Source of the DNA: Prochilodus magdalenae
Taxonomy: Eukaryota; Chordata; Actinopteri; Characiformes; Prochilodontidae
Direction of reading: 5' to 3'
DNA: 64,000 nucleotides
Assembly (NCBI GenBank): GCA_024036415.1
Contig: JAMWET010005473.1
Location: 1 to 64,000 of the forward strand
Each line of letters starts with the position of its first letter. Positions within the stretch are counted from its first letter, which is position 1. Under the pieces are notes generated by a model. The model searched no databases, was not told the origin of the DNA, and saw nothing but the letters and a program-made list of their open reading frames with translations. The translations under genes and the position numbers were made by a program. Below, piece after piece: positions 1 through 12,700 of the stretch.

Positions 1-330
1 CTGGAGGGTCCCAGACTCCATTGGAGCCCTAACAGGACATTGGATTAAGAAGCTGGTTTAGTAGGAAGTGGCTTCAGCCTGGTTTGAAGATGGCACCAGG
101 AATGTACCCCGCTGACAGCTCGACCGAAGGGAAAGAAAAGCAGGGGCGGGAGCTACTTAGTCCTGAAAGTCTTCTATCAGTCTATTCACTCATGGGCTTC
201 TGTTTGATTCATTGCTGTGAACTAAGCCAATCAGAGCAGAGAATAATGACGAGCTCGTTCATTCTAGAACCAGATCATAGGGTGGAAATGGGAACAGTAC
301 CGCTATCAGTGACAAAAGTAGAACATCAGA
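1..330. repeat. Dispersed repeat fragment (shared with 19900-20100, 20500-20980 and 37780-38180)
   Basis: The first 120 bases resemble 20640-20710 and 37800-37870: a shared run about adding a repeat 'ggattaggaagctggt' followed by 'cagcctg' and 'aagatg'. Bases 200-300 match, in inverse orientation, the segment around 19960-20060 (motif 'ttctagaaccagatcatagg'). I infer a fish interspersed repeat of unknown family. No coding sequence is supported here. Confidence 0.5.
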
Positions 331-476
331 GAACGGTTCAAACGCTGAATAAATGGGTTCTCTGGCTCCCGTAACTGGATCACTGAGGCAGCGGGATGGC
401 TGTAGGGCTGGTGGAATTGAGATGTTCTTCAGCCTGAAGCAGGTAACGCTGTCGTCTCTGCTGATAAGGTCAGGAG

Positions 477-582
477 GGGTGGATGGGAATGGGGGAACGG
501 GTGGACGGGAATGGGGGAACGGGTGGACGGGAATGGGGGAACGGGTGGATGGGAATGGGGGAACGGGTGGACGGGAATGATG
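477..582. repeat. 22-bp G-rich minisatellite, about 4.5 copies
   Basis: The unit 'gggaatgggggaacgggtgg' plus 'ac' repeats every 22 bases. It is G-rich on the + strand with repeated runs of three to five G, so a G-quadruplex is possible. The short reading frame across it is not a gene. Confidence 0.85.
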
Positions 583-659
583 CTGCAGATGAATTAATGA
601 AGAGATCTCAGCATGCGGAGACGTGAAGGCACCATTGAGTGATTGAGTCTGACTCGGGG

Positions 660-705
660 GAGACAGGAGAGAGCTGGAGCAATAGACAGGAAGGTTGGAG
701 GGAGG

Positions 706-744
<39 letters not shown>

Positions 745-1150
745 GAGAGAGAAAGAAGAAGAAAGGTGAGAAAAAGGGAGAGAGAGTTGAGGGAGAGGGA
801 GGCAGAAGGAGATTGAACGGGGCAGGAGAAATAGAGAGAGAGGAAACAGGGAGGAGTGCTGGATAGATGGAGGGGGGAAGGAGAGAGGTAGGAAGGAGGG
901 TAATGAATTGGGAGTGATGAAGAGAGAGACGAAGATGGGAGGGAAGGAGAGAGAGTGAGGGGTGAGAGATGGGGACGGGGATAAAGAGGAAGAAGGGAGA
1001 AGTGATGGAGGGGGAGGGAAAGGAGGAAGGGAGACGGGAGAGGGAGGAAGAAAGAAGATGCAGAGAGAGAAAGGGATGAAATGAGACAGACGGGAGACAT
1101 GGCAGGGGCGGGACAGGTGGAGAGAGGGAGGGAGGAAGGAGAGACCTTGT
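660..1150. repeat. Purine-rich (GA) low-complexity tract
   Basis: Almost every base on the + strand is A or G, with a pure (GA)n core near 711-740. Ser/Leu/Pro-rich reading frames on the - strand of this tract are composition artefacts. Confidence 0.85.
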
Positions 1151-1428
1151 TCTCATGTGACTGGCGCTCCACTCCAGTGCTGTGCAGTGTGTTAGGAGTG
1201 CTGGTTCCAGTCAGACAGAGGGAGATGATATCTCCTACATCAGCCTGAAAGCTCTTCCTGCGAGCCGCAGTGAGCAGGTGGCTGTCTCTCTCGGAGAGTG
1301 ATGGATTAGCTCCACCAGCTGGAGATCACCGCAGTGAGGGAATACAGAGGTCAGGAGCTGTGAGGGTTTGTGTCCAGCACCATCAGCGCATTCACAGCTC
1401 TGTCTCTACCTGAGATCTCAAAACCCCT

Positions 1429-3426
1429 GCTGAATAATCCATAGTGGATACTGAATAATTCATACTGGATGCTGAATAATTCATAGTGGATACTGAATAA
1501 TTCATAGTAGATACTGAATAATTCATAGTAGATACTGAATAATTCATAGTAGATGCTGAATAATTCATACTGGATGCTGAATAATTCATAGTGGATGCTG
1601 AATAATTCATAGTAGATGCTGAATAATTCATAGTAGATACTGAATAATTCATAGTAGATACTGAATAATTCATAGTAGATACTGAATAATTCATAGTAGA
1701 TACTGAATAATTCATAGTAGATGCTGAATAATTCATAGTAGATACTGAATAATTCATAGTAGATGCTGAATAATTCATACTGGATGCTGAATAATACATA
1801 GTGGATACTGAATAATTCATAGTAGATGCTGAATAATTCATAGTAGATGCTGAATAATTCATAGTAGATGCTGAATAATTCATAGTAGATACTGAATAAT
1901 TCATAATAGATGCTGAATAATTCATAGTGGATACTGAATAATTCATAGTGGATATGGAATAATTCATAGTAGATGCTGAATAATTCATAGTGGATACTGA
2001 ATAATTCATAGTGGATACTGAATAATTCATAGTAGATGCTGAATAATTCATAGTGGATATGGAATAATTCATAATAGATGCTGAATAATTTATAGTAGAT
2101 ACTGAATAATTCATAGTAGATGCTGAATAATTCATAGTGGATATGGAATAATTCATAATAGATGCTGAATAATTCATAGTAGATACTGAATAATTCATAG
2201 TGGATACTGAATAATTCATAGTAGATACTGAATAATTCATAGTAGATGCTGAATAATTCATAATAGATGCTGAATAATTCATAGTGGATACTGAATAATT
2301 CATAGTAGATGCTGAATAATTCATAGTGGATACTGAATAATTCATAGTAGATACTGAATAATTCATAGTAGATGCTGAATAATTCATAGTGGATATGGAA
2401 TAATTCATAATAGATGCTGAATAATTTATAGTAGATACTGAATAATTCATAGTAGATGCTGAATAATTCATAGTGGATATGGAATAATTCATAATAGATG
2501 CTGAATAATTCATAGTAGATACTGAATAATTCATAGTGGATACTGAATAATTCATAGTAGATACTGAATAATTCATAGTGGATACTGAATAATTCATAAT
2601 AGATGCTGAATAATTCATAGTAGATACTGAATAATTCATAATAGATGCTGAATAATTCATAGTGGATACTGAATAATTCATAGTGGATACTGAATAATTC
2701 ATAATAGATGCTGAATAATTCATAGTGGATACTGAATAATTCATAGTGGATACTGAATAATTCATAGTGGATATGGAATAATTCATAATAGATGCTGAAT
2801 AATTCATAGTGGATATGGAATAATTCATAATAGATGCTGAATAATTCATAGTGGATACTGAATAATTCATAATAGATGCTGAATAATTCATAGTGGATAC
2901 TGAATAATTCATAGTAGATACTGAATAATTCATAGTAGATGCTGAATAATTCATAGTGGATATGGAATAATTCATAATAGATGCTGAATAATTCATAGTA
3001 GATACTGAATAATTCATAGTGGATACTGAATAATTCATAGTAGATACTGAATAATTCATAGTGGATACTGAATAATTCATAGTGGATACTGAATAATTCA
3101 TAGTAGATACTGAATAATTCATAGTGGATATGGAATAATTCATAATAGATGCTGAATAATTCATAGTAGATACTGAATAATTCATAATAGATGCTGAATA
3201 ATTCATAGTGGATACTGAATAATTCATAGTGGATACTGAATAATTCATAGTGGATATGGAATAATTCATAATAGATGCTGAATAATTTATAGTGGATATG
3301 GAATAATTCATAATAGATGCTGAATAATTCATAGTGGATACTGAATAATTCATAATAGATGCTGAATAATTCATAGTGGATTCTGAATAATTCGTAGCGG
3401 ATACTGAATAATTCATAGTGGATAAT
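1429..3426. repeat. 21-bp minisatellite, about 95 copies (array 1)
   Basis: The unit 'ctgaataattcatagtggat' plus 'a' repeats every 21 bases with a few point variants (agtaga, agtgga, aataga, atatgg). Because 21 is a multiple of three, the - strand is open for 686 codons and reads as a heptapeptide MNYS(V/A/I)S(T/I). The same unit appears in the opposite orientation at 38811-40070. I treat it as non-coding satellite. Confidence 0.95.
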
Positions 3427-4250
3427 ATTAAATCATATGTAATATTTATCATAGGTTATTTAATTTGTGATTGCAGTGCAGGCTTTACTCCTATAACCCT
3501 CCTTGCTGATCTTCCTACTCTCTCCTTTTCTCTGTGTGCTCTCGTTTCCCTTCTCTGATTCACTTCTCACCTCTCGCTTTAATCCCTCTCTTGCTGGGCT
3601 CCAGCAGCAGAGACTGATGGCCGTGTCCCGCCACGGCAGGTCTATCTGGGGCGTCCCGTCAGGCCAAATGGGGTCTGATAGATGGGGGAGTGAGAACACT
3701 GCCAGGAGCCCTGCCGGCTCCTCCACCAGCAACATGCTTTCATTCCTCCTTTATTAACATGAAAAATGATTCTGGCTTCTCTTTGTTCTTCTACATACGA
3801 CATTCGTACTGTGGGGGGATAACACATCCCGGCATACTCAGAAATATTTCCACAGATCAGGAAGACTGTACGCAGAATGTAGTGGTGTGGTGTGACCAGA
3901 AACAAGCTTCAGAAACGTCTGAATAAAAATAACAGATCCAGATTAAACAGGCATCCAATCAGACACCAACTGAGACCTTTGTCCTTGAATGACCTTGAGT
4001 TCATACGTTATTTATAGGTATATATTTATTCAAATAAATAAAAATTATAATAATAATTACACATTTTTGTGGTTCTCAGTTTTCACCATTGCAACTGTAC
4101 ACATCAGACAGGCATTAATCATTCCTGCTGTCCTTTATTTATTAACGAGATTCACACATTTATTATCATATGCACAGGAAAGCAGCAGATGTGCTGTACA
4201 ACGATATTCTTACTCTGTCCCTCCGGGACTAAAACATGCCTTAAAAAAAG
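3427..4250. other. Intergenic, nothing recognised
   Basis: This is unique-looking sequence between two arrays. Short frames exist on both strands (for example 3460-3735 on the - strand) but none has recognisable domains or a splice-consistent partner. No gene is supported. Confidence 0.5.
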
Positions 4251-4254
4251 CAGA

Positions 4255-4255
4255 C

Positions 4256-4299
<44 letters not shown>

Positions 4300-4425
4300 G
4301 ATAATAACAAAAATAATAATGGTGGTGATGATGATGGTGGTGGTGATGATGATGATGATGATGATGATGAGGTGGTGGTGGTGGTGGTGGTGGTGATGAT
4401 GATGTGGTGGTGGTGATGATAGATA
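4255..4425. repeat. (TAA)n followed by (GAT)n/(GGT)n microsatellite
   Basis: About 14 TAA triplets at 4256-4298 are followed by GAT/GGT triplets to about 4420. Poly-Asn/Asp/Val/Ile frames arise from the triplet unit and are not genes. Confidence 0.9.
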
Positions 4426-4569
4426 AACAGTATGTATATATTTATGTCTCATACACATGCGCACACACAAACACATACCACATACATACATATTAATACC
4501 ATGTTGATGTCGTGTTAAACTAAACACTGTTAAAGACATCCGGGTTTATGTGTGCATTATAAACATGAA

Positions 4570-6262
4570 CTCAGAGAGAGGCGTGTTCAGGTGTGCATTA
4601 GAGTGAGCTCAGAGTTAGAGAGAGGTGTGTTAGAGAGAGGCGTGTTCAGGTGTTAGAGAGAGGCGTGTTCAGGTGTGTATTAGTGTGTTCATGTGTTAGA
4701 GAGAGGCGTGTTCAGGTGTGTATTAGAGTGAGCTCTGAGTTAGAGAGAGGCATGTTCAGGTGTGTATTAGAGTGTGTTCAGGTGTGTATTAGAGTGTGTT
4801 CAGGTGTTAGAGAGGCGTGTTCAGGTGTTAGAGAGAGGCGTGTTCAGGTGTGTATTAGAGTGAGCTCTGAGTTAGAGAGAGGCATGTTCAGGTGTGTATT
4901 AGAGTGTGTTCAGGTGTTGGAGAGAGGCGTGTTCAGGTGCGTATTAGAGTGAGCTCAGAGTTAGAGAGAGGCGTGTTAGAGAGAGGCGTGTCCAGGTGTT
5001 AGAGAGAGGCATGTTCAAGTGTGTATTAGAGTGTGTTCAGGTGTTAGAGAGAGGCGTGTTAGGGAGAGGCGTGTTCAGCTGCGTATTAGAGTGGTTTCAG
5101 GTGTTAGAGAGAGGCATGTTCCTGTGTTAGAGGGAGGTGTGTTCAGGTCTGTATTAGAGTGAGCTCGGAGTTAGAGAGAGGCGTGTTAGAGAGAGCCGTG
5201 TTCAGGTGTGTATTAGAGTGACCTCGGAGTTAGAGAGAGGCATGTTTGAGAGAGGCGTGTTCAGGTGTGTATTAGAGTGTGTTCAGGTGTTCAAGAGAGG
5301 CGTGTTCCTGTGATAGAGGGAGGCGTGTTCAGGTGTTAGAGATGCGTATTAGAGTGAGCTCGGAGTTAGAGAGAGGCGTGTTCGAGAGAGGCATGTTCCT
5401 GTGATAGAGGGAAGCATGTTCAGGTGTTAGAGAGAGGCGTGTTCAGGTGCGTATTAGAGTGAGCTCGGAGTTAGAGAGAGGCGTGTTAGAGAGAGGCGTG
5501 TTCAGGTGTTAGAGAGAGGCGTGTTCAGGTGCGTATTAGAGTGAGCTCGGAGTTAGAGAGAGGCGTGTTAGAGAGAGGCGTGTTAGAGAGAGGCGTGTTC
5601 AGGTGCGTATTAGAGTGAGCTCGGAGTTAGAGAGAGGCGTGTTCGAGAGAGGCATGTTCCTGTGATAGAGGGAAGCATGTTCAGGTGTTAGAGAGAGGCG
5701 TGTTCAGGTGTTAGAGAGAGGCGTGTTCAGGTGCATATTAGAGTGAGCTCGGAGTTAGAGAGAGGCGTGTTTGAGAGAGGCGTGTTTGAGAGAGGCGTGT
5801 TAGAGAGAGGCGTGTTAGAGAGAGGCGTGTTTGAGAGAGGCGTGTTTGAGAGAGGCGTGTTCAGGTGCGTATTAGAGTGAGCTCGGAGTCAGAGAGAGGC
5901 GTGTTAGAGAGAGGCGTGTTTGAGAGAGGCGTGTTTGAGAGAGGCGTGTTTGAGAGAGGCGTGTTCAGGTGCGTATTAGAGTGAGCTCGGAGTTAGAGAG
6001 AGGCGTGTTCGAGAGAGGCGTGTTCGAGAGAGGCGTGTTTGAGAGAGGCGTGTTTGAGAGAGGCGTGTTCAGGTGCGTATTAGAGTGAGCTCGGAGTTAG
6101 AGAGAGGCGTGTTAGAGAGAGGCGTGTTAGAGAGAGGCGTGTTTGAGAGAGGCGTGTTTGAGAGAGGCGTGTTTGAGAGAGGCGTGTTCGAGAGAGGCGT
6201 GTTTGAGAGAGGCGTGTTCGAGAGAGGCGTGTTTGAGAGAGGCGTGTTCGAGAGAGGCGTGT
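4570..6262. repeat. Composite minisatellite with a 15-bp core 'gagagaggcgtgttc'
   Basis: The 15-bp core is interspersed with a longer module containing 'gtgcgtattagagtgagctc'. The array becomes a nearly pure 15-bp repeat at its right end (6105-6262). The pure part is open on both strands (ERGVF on +, NTPLS on -) only because 15 is divisible by three. Confidence 0.9.
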
Positions 6263-6894
6263 TCCCCAGTGTAAGAGCAGGGTCTAAGCTCACGCCCAGG
6301 TTCCGAATTTCCGAGTTGGTCAGCAGTGTTCTCTGGCGTTTAGTACCGGAATCAGTACTCCAGTTCTCCTTCATTTGGCTGTAGAACACTCTGTGACTCC
6401 AGTAGGACTAACGTGACACGCAGCTTCGTTCTACCCGGTCTGATGATCCAAAGGGATGGAGATGTACTGAATGTCCTGAAGCCCGGTTAGGACCCGTACT
6501 CCTCGGTGCCGCAGGGCTGCTGTTCGGTTGGTGGTGATTTCCGGAAAAGGCTCTGGTGTTTCCAGGGCTAATGTTAAGCCGCAGACCTCGGACTCGGACA
6601 TGTCTAGGCTGATCGGCTGTGTTGGGCTCGAGAGCGAGAAACACGTAAATCTGATTTTTGGCCAGACTGCTCCTCTATAGTGGCTCCAGCACTGCAGGCC
6701 TGTACCGACAGACTGGCTCTCCCTGGGTGCTCCTGTATATGGAGTGTTCCAGATGGAGCCCAGGAGGACACACAACGACCAAGCTGCATCACTGTGTGGT
6801 ACGGCAGCACCACTGCCGCCGAAAGCAGGGCCGAGGAGGGTAGTTAAAACAGCACAGTGCATTACCGCAGCTGCCCCACCCATTACAAGACATC
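6263..6894. other. Intergenic, nothing recognised
   Basis: Short frames overlap on both strands (6431-6883 on -, 6658-6843 on +) without recognisable domains. No gene, RNA or transposon is identified. Confidence 0.4.
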
Positions 6895-7210
6895 TGGACT
6901 ACCAGAACATGACTACACCACTATAGACTGTACTGATCCAGTCCTGATCACCCCAGCCCATACACACTGGACTCCACTAGCCCACTGGACCACCAGAACA
7001 TGACTACACCACTATAGACTGTACTGATCCAGTCCTGATCACCCCAGCCCATACACACTGGACTCCACTAGCCCACTGGACCACCAGAACATGACTACAC
7101 CACTATAGACTGTACTGATCCAGTCCTGATCACCCCAGACCATACACACTGGACTCCACTAGCCCACTGGACCACCAGAACATGACTACACCGCTATAGA
7201 CTGTACTGAT
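6895..7210. repeat. 91-bp tandem repeat, about 3.5 copies
   Basis: The motif 'accagaacatgactacacc' recurs at 6901, 6992, 7083 and 7174, a spacing of exactly 91 bases. The copies are nearly identical, which suggests recent expansion. Confidence 0.9.
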
Positions 7211-8240
7211 CGATAGTGGGATGGACACAGACTGACCAAGGGACACGGATAAGATTCCAATCCTCTTCCATAAGTAACGTTATCAGGGATGAACACTCTA
7301 CCGTGGTTGCTAACTGGTAATAGCCAGTCGGAGATTTACTTGGCTGAGCTTGTGCTTCCGTCTCATCTCCGCCTCTGCCATGATGTCTATGCTGGGAATA
7401 CCGGGATAGCCGATTTCTATAGCTGCTGGAGGTCCTGCTGCTGGTGAGGGGTCTCGTACACGCTCCTCCAAAGAGCTACAGAAAGCATTCCAGGCCCGGA
7501 GTGGGAATGACGGAGACACCGTTCTCCCTGTGTTAAGGCAGAGTTGATAAATGCTCCACTAGTGATCTGTACACTAACGAAGGTGTGACGTCGCTGAGGC
7601 CCAGTGTGCTGGGGGCCGCTGGGGGCCATGGGTTCTGTGGACTAGCTGGTTTCTCCTGTAGGCTTCTCCCTGGTGGCCTGCAGATCTTTGTGCTGGACGC
7701 TGGAGTTAGCAGAAAGGTCAGCCATGTCTGCCGTTCCAGCCGCGCCCTCATTTCTCCTCTCTTCACAGACCGGAGTCTGTTTCTCCCGCCTGGGACAGCT
7801 AACGTTACGCTGGCAGGCCGGAGCGCTGCACGTGACCGCGCTGCAGGGTTCTGGAATGATCCTCCTGAGCCAGGAAGGGTGAAGGGAGTTTCAGAGCCTC
7901 GGCGCAGGTGACTGGGTAAAGGGGATGTTGAGGATTGTGAATCGGCACCGTGAGCGTTAATGCTGGGGCGCTGATGGGCATCAGGGAGTCCTCCCGCCCC
8001 TGGCTGGTAGTGATGAAAGGAGAGGGGATGTAGGAACAGGTTCCAGGATACCGCCCCTTTAAATGAGCCCACAGGCTCAGAGTGTTCAGGAGTCAGCCGC
8101 TCTAGCCTGTTCAGGATGGACAGAGTTGTGGAGGGATGCGGAGTGAGGGATGATGGATGGAAGCTGAAGGTGTTTACGATATCGACCTGTTTGTGAGGTA
8201 TGATATCAGTGTGGGGAAAACTTTCACTCATGGTCCCACA
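7211..8240. other. Intergenic, upstream of serpini1, nothing firmly recognised
   Basis: The overlapping frames at 7585-7911 (+) and 7533-8294 (-) are GC-rich but carry no domain I recognise. A non-coding first exon of serpini1 could lie here or further upstream, but I cannot place it. No PDCD10 exon is visible. Confidence 0.3.
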
Positions 8241-8299
8241 CACACACCACACACACCCAACCCCACCCACCCCCCCACCCCCCCACACACACATTCCAG

Positions 8300-8493
8300 T
8301 GCATGCAACCTGCTATTCCTATTCCTTTCTCCCTCTCTCAACCTCTCTACCTTTCTTTCTTTTCTCCTCCCCCACCTTTCTCTCTTCCACACTCTTTCTT
8401 TCTTACTCTTGTATTCTTCTCTTTTTTCTTCTTCTTCCTCTCTACCTTTCTTTCTCTATTTCTCCTCCACTACCTTTCTCTCTTCTCTCTCTC

Positions 8494-8569
<76 letters not shown>

Positions 8570-8570
8570 A
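8300..8570. repeat. Pyrimidine-rich (TC)n tract
   Basis: The + strand is almost entirely C and T, ending in (TC)n at about 8478-8569. Ser/Leu-rich frames over it are artefacts. Confidence 0.9.
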
Positions 8571-8671
8571 GCTTGGGGAGAATATTCTCTGTTTTCTTTG
8601 TTTGCCCAGAAAACAATGTTGCCAGGCAACGACAGAAGCAGAGAGATGGAGCCGAGTTAGGATACGGACAG

Positions 8672-8743
<72 letters not shown>

Positions 8744-8912
8744 TGTGTGTGCGTGCGTGTACGTGTGTGTATGTGTGTGTGTGTGTGTGCATATGTAGGG
8801 TTGTGTGTGTGTGTGTGTGTATGTATGTGTGTATATGTATGTAGGTGTGCGTGCGTGTACGTGCGTGTTCGTGCGTGTGTGCGTGCGTGTACGTATGTGT
8901 GTGTGTGTGTGA
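8672..8912. repeat. (GT)n microsatellite
   Basis: This is an interrupted GT dinucleotide tract with GTAT and GCGT variants. His/Thr and Cys/Val frames over it are artefacts. Confidence 0.95.
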
Positions 8913-9475
8913 CAGGATAAGATTCTCCCATCAGTGGTGAATATGTAACTGCCCCTGGGCATGTCCAGTTCCGGAGAGACAGAGATGCCCCTGTAGGGAT
9001 CAGGTACGGATGCTGGAAAGTGGCGCAGTGTAAAATGCTGCTCTGTTTGTTTATGCATGGAGCTGCATCCAGGTATACTGCACGTGTGTGCACATCAGAC
9101 TCCCACCATTACTATCACTGTCACCCCCTGCTTCAGTTCCTGGGTTACCTCGTGTCCTGAAAAGACGTCTGTGGTGATGCTGTGGACTCACTGGACATTC
9201 GCTCTCTTCTAAAATCTGGCCAGCAAGTGAGAGAAGTAGTCAGTAGTTAGCAGCACCAGCAGCAGCAGCCCCCTCTGTTGGCCAAACCGATCCCAGTGTG
9301 AGACATCTTTCTTGGGACTTGTTCCCAGAACAGGAATATCTGGCCACCCTCGAGCATGGAGCCGCACACATGCGCCCTTTCCTGGTGTTGATTAAAGCTG
9401 TAATGCAGATCTAATATCTCTCTTTCTCTGTCTCTCTCTCTTTCTCTCTCTTTAGCCATCCTTCCGTCCTTTGCC

Positions 9476-9728
9476 ATGTTGGTGCTCGGTCTGGTGCCGC
9501 TGCTGTTGCTATGTGAGTGCGGTTGCCGGGCGGCGGACGTTCCTGAGGATGTGACAGCAGACTTTTCGGTCAGACTGTACCATCAGCTGCAGACGGTCGG
9601 GGGAGAGGAGAACATCATATTTTCCCCACTGAGCGTGGCCCTGGCCCTGGGGATGGTGGAGCTGGGGGCCAGGGGGTCTTCCCTGCAGGAGATCAGACAG
9701 GCTGTGGGCTACAGCCACTTCAGAGGAG
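9476..9728 (+). CDS. serpini1: serpini1 coding exon 1
   Basis: This exon carries the start codon, the signal peptide and residues 1-84, including [20 protein letters not shown], the conserved serpin N-terminal helix region. The donor GT is at 9729-9730 (phase 1). The upstream acceptor follows a pyrimidine tract and leaves about 20 bases of 5' UTR in this exon. Confidence 0.95.
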
Positions 9729-12700
9729 GTGAAAACACTGACCAAAGTGGACACGGCCCGTGGTTTAGCGTGACGAGTTGCCAATAATAAACGTTTATCA
9801 TATTAAATGCATGTGTGCAGATGAGGAGTTCTCCATGCTGAGGAACCTGACCCAGGCTCTATCTGGAGATGAAGCGCAGTACGTCGTTCGTCTGGCCAAC
9901 TCCCTGTTCCTGCAGACAGGGGTGCACTTTAGCCCGGAGTTCCTGCGCCTCATGAAGCAGTATTTCCACGCTGATGCAGAGACAGTGGACTTCAGCGAGT
10001 CAGCAGCTGTGGCCCAGCACATCAACTCCTGGGTCCAGAACCACACAGAGAGTAAGAACAGAGTGTAGCTTATCAATAAAACAAAAACCACTGAATTATA
10101 ACCATCATCAACATCCCTATACACTAGAACAGGAGATATCAGTCCATAAACACCCTCAATAAACACTCCCATACGCTAGAACAGGAGATATCAGTCCATA
10201 AACACCCTCAATAAACACTCCCATACACTAGAACAGGAGATATCAGTCCATAAACGCCCTCAATAAACACTCCTATACACTAGAACAGGGGATATCAGTC
10301 CATAAACACCCTCAATAAACACTCCTATACGCTAGAACAGGAGATATCAGTCCATAAACACCCTCAATAAACACTCCTATATGCTAGAACAGGAGATATC
10401 GGTCCATAAACGCCCTCAATAAACGCTCCTATACGCTAGAACAGGAGATATCAGTCCATAAAGGCCCTCAATAAACACTCCTATGTGCTAGAACAGGAGA
10501 TATCAGTCCATAAACACCCTCAATAAACACTCCCATACACTAGAACAGGAGATATCAGTCCATAAACACCCTCAATAAACACTCCTATACGCTAGAACAG
10601 GAGATATCAGTCCATACACGCCCTCAATAAACACTCCTATACGCTAGAACAGGAGATATCAGTCCATAAACACCCTCCATAAACACTCCTATACGCTAGA
10701 ACAGGAGATATCAGTCCATACACGCCCTCAATAAACACTCCTATACACTAGAACAGGAGATATCAGTCCATAAACACACCCTCAATAAACACTCCTATAC
10801 GCTAGAACAGGAGATATCAGTCCATACACGCCCTCAATAAACGTTCCTATACGCTAGAACAGGAGATATCAGTCCATAAACGCCCTCAATAAACACTCCT
10901 ACACGCTAGAACAGGAGATATCAGTCCATAAACACCCTCAATAAACACTCCTTTACACTAGAACAGGAGATATCAGTCCATAAACGCCCTCAATAAACAC
11001 TCCTATACACTAGAACAGGAGATATCAGTCCATACACGCCCTCAATAAACACTCCTATACACTAGAACAGGGGATATCAGTCCATAAACGTCCTCAATAA
11101 ACACTCCTATACGCTAGAACAGGAGATATCAGTCCATAAAGGCCCTCAATAAACACTCCTATGTGCTAGAACAGGAGATATCAGTCCATAAACACCCTCA
11201 ATAAACACTCCCATACACTAGAACAGGAGATATCAGTCCATAAACACCCTCAATAAACACTCCCATACACTAGAACAGGAGATATCAGTCCATAAACTCC
11301 CTCAATAAACACTCCTATACGCTAGAACAGGAGATATCAGTCCATAAACGCCCTCAATAAACGCTCCTATACGCTAGAACAGGAGATATCAGTCCATAAA
11401 CGCCCTCAATAAACACTCCTATACGCTAGAACAGGAGATATCAGTCCATACACACCCTCAATAAACACTCCTATACGCTAGAACAGGTGATATCAGTCCA
11501 TACACGCCCTCAGTAAACACACCTATACGCTAGAACAGGAGATATCAGTCCATAAACGCCCTCAATAAACACTCCTATACGCTAGAACAGGAGATATCAG
11601 TCCATAAACACCCTCAATATACGCTCCTATACGCTAGAACAGGAGATATCAGTCCATAAACGCCCTCAATAAACACTCCTATACGCTAGAACAGGAGATA
11701 TCAGTCCATAAACACCCTCAATATACGCTCCTATATGCTAGAACAGGAGATATCAGTTCATAAACGCCCTCAATAAACGCTCCTATACGCTAGAACAGGA
11801 GATGGTCGTGGTAAACCTGCCTGATGATTGTATGATGAGTATATACTCTGTATATTACGGTAATATTAATATGTGGTTGTGTTTTGAGGGTTTGTGTTTC
11901 AGATATACAGGGCTTGTTATGACAGCGCCTTCGTAGCTGGTAATTCCTGTGTGTGTGCTGCTGACAGAATAAGCTTTGAAATGAAAGTGTACATTTCCCC
12001 CGAGCGAAATATGACTGAGCTGTGTGTCTGAAGGGGAGTCGGGAGGATTATAATAATCTGAAGAAAGAACAAGACTAAACCAGATTAGGCTAAGCAGTTT
12101 AGAGAGCTGGGTGATGTAATATTTGTCATCAGACTGAGTTACGGCTGGAGCAGCAGGGTACAGAGGAAATCCCAGCGTTTGGCCCAGGGAAGATTTTCTC
12201 CACCCGGAAAGGTCCGCCTTTCATTCCGAGAGAGAGACAGAGACACAGAGAGAGAGAGAGAAGGGTGGAGAGCTGATCACATGATGCGTTATCTTTTAAT
12301 TATATGTACCATGTAATAACAACAATATAAACAAAAGGTATTTTGCAGTGTGTGCTGTGCAGTATGAATCTGCAGTATGTAACTTTTATAGTCTAATATA
12401 TAGTTTTATAGTACTAACTATCGGGTCTTTGAATCCAGTATGAAACTGCAGTGTCTGGACTTTAAGATATCATAGTAATAACTGTTGAGGGACCCAGTAT
12501 GAATTTGCAAGTTGTGAAAATTTACCAAAATTGATGAAGCAGTATGTAGGATTTATTGTGTAATACTAATAACTCTAGTGAGATTTTAATCCGGTATGAA
12601 TCTGCAACGTGTGTAGTGTTTACAGTCTGACGGTAATAACTGTGGAGGGATTACAATCCAGTATGAATCTGCAGCGTGTGTAGTGTTTACAGTCTGACGG

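Noticed and set aside
1392..3452. 686-codon open frame on the - strand with a heptapeptide repeat
   Set aside because: It is generated by the 21-bp minisatellite; there is no splice or promoter context, and the same unit is open on the other strand at 39439-40152.
9729..9786. Read-through of serpini1 exon 1 past the donor
   Set aside because: Splicing at 9728 to 9821 restores the neuroserpin reading; read-through gives an unrelated tail and stop.
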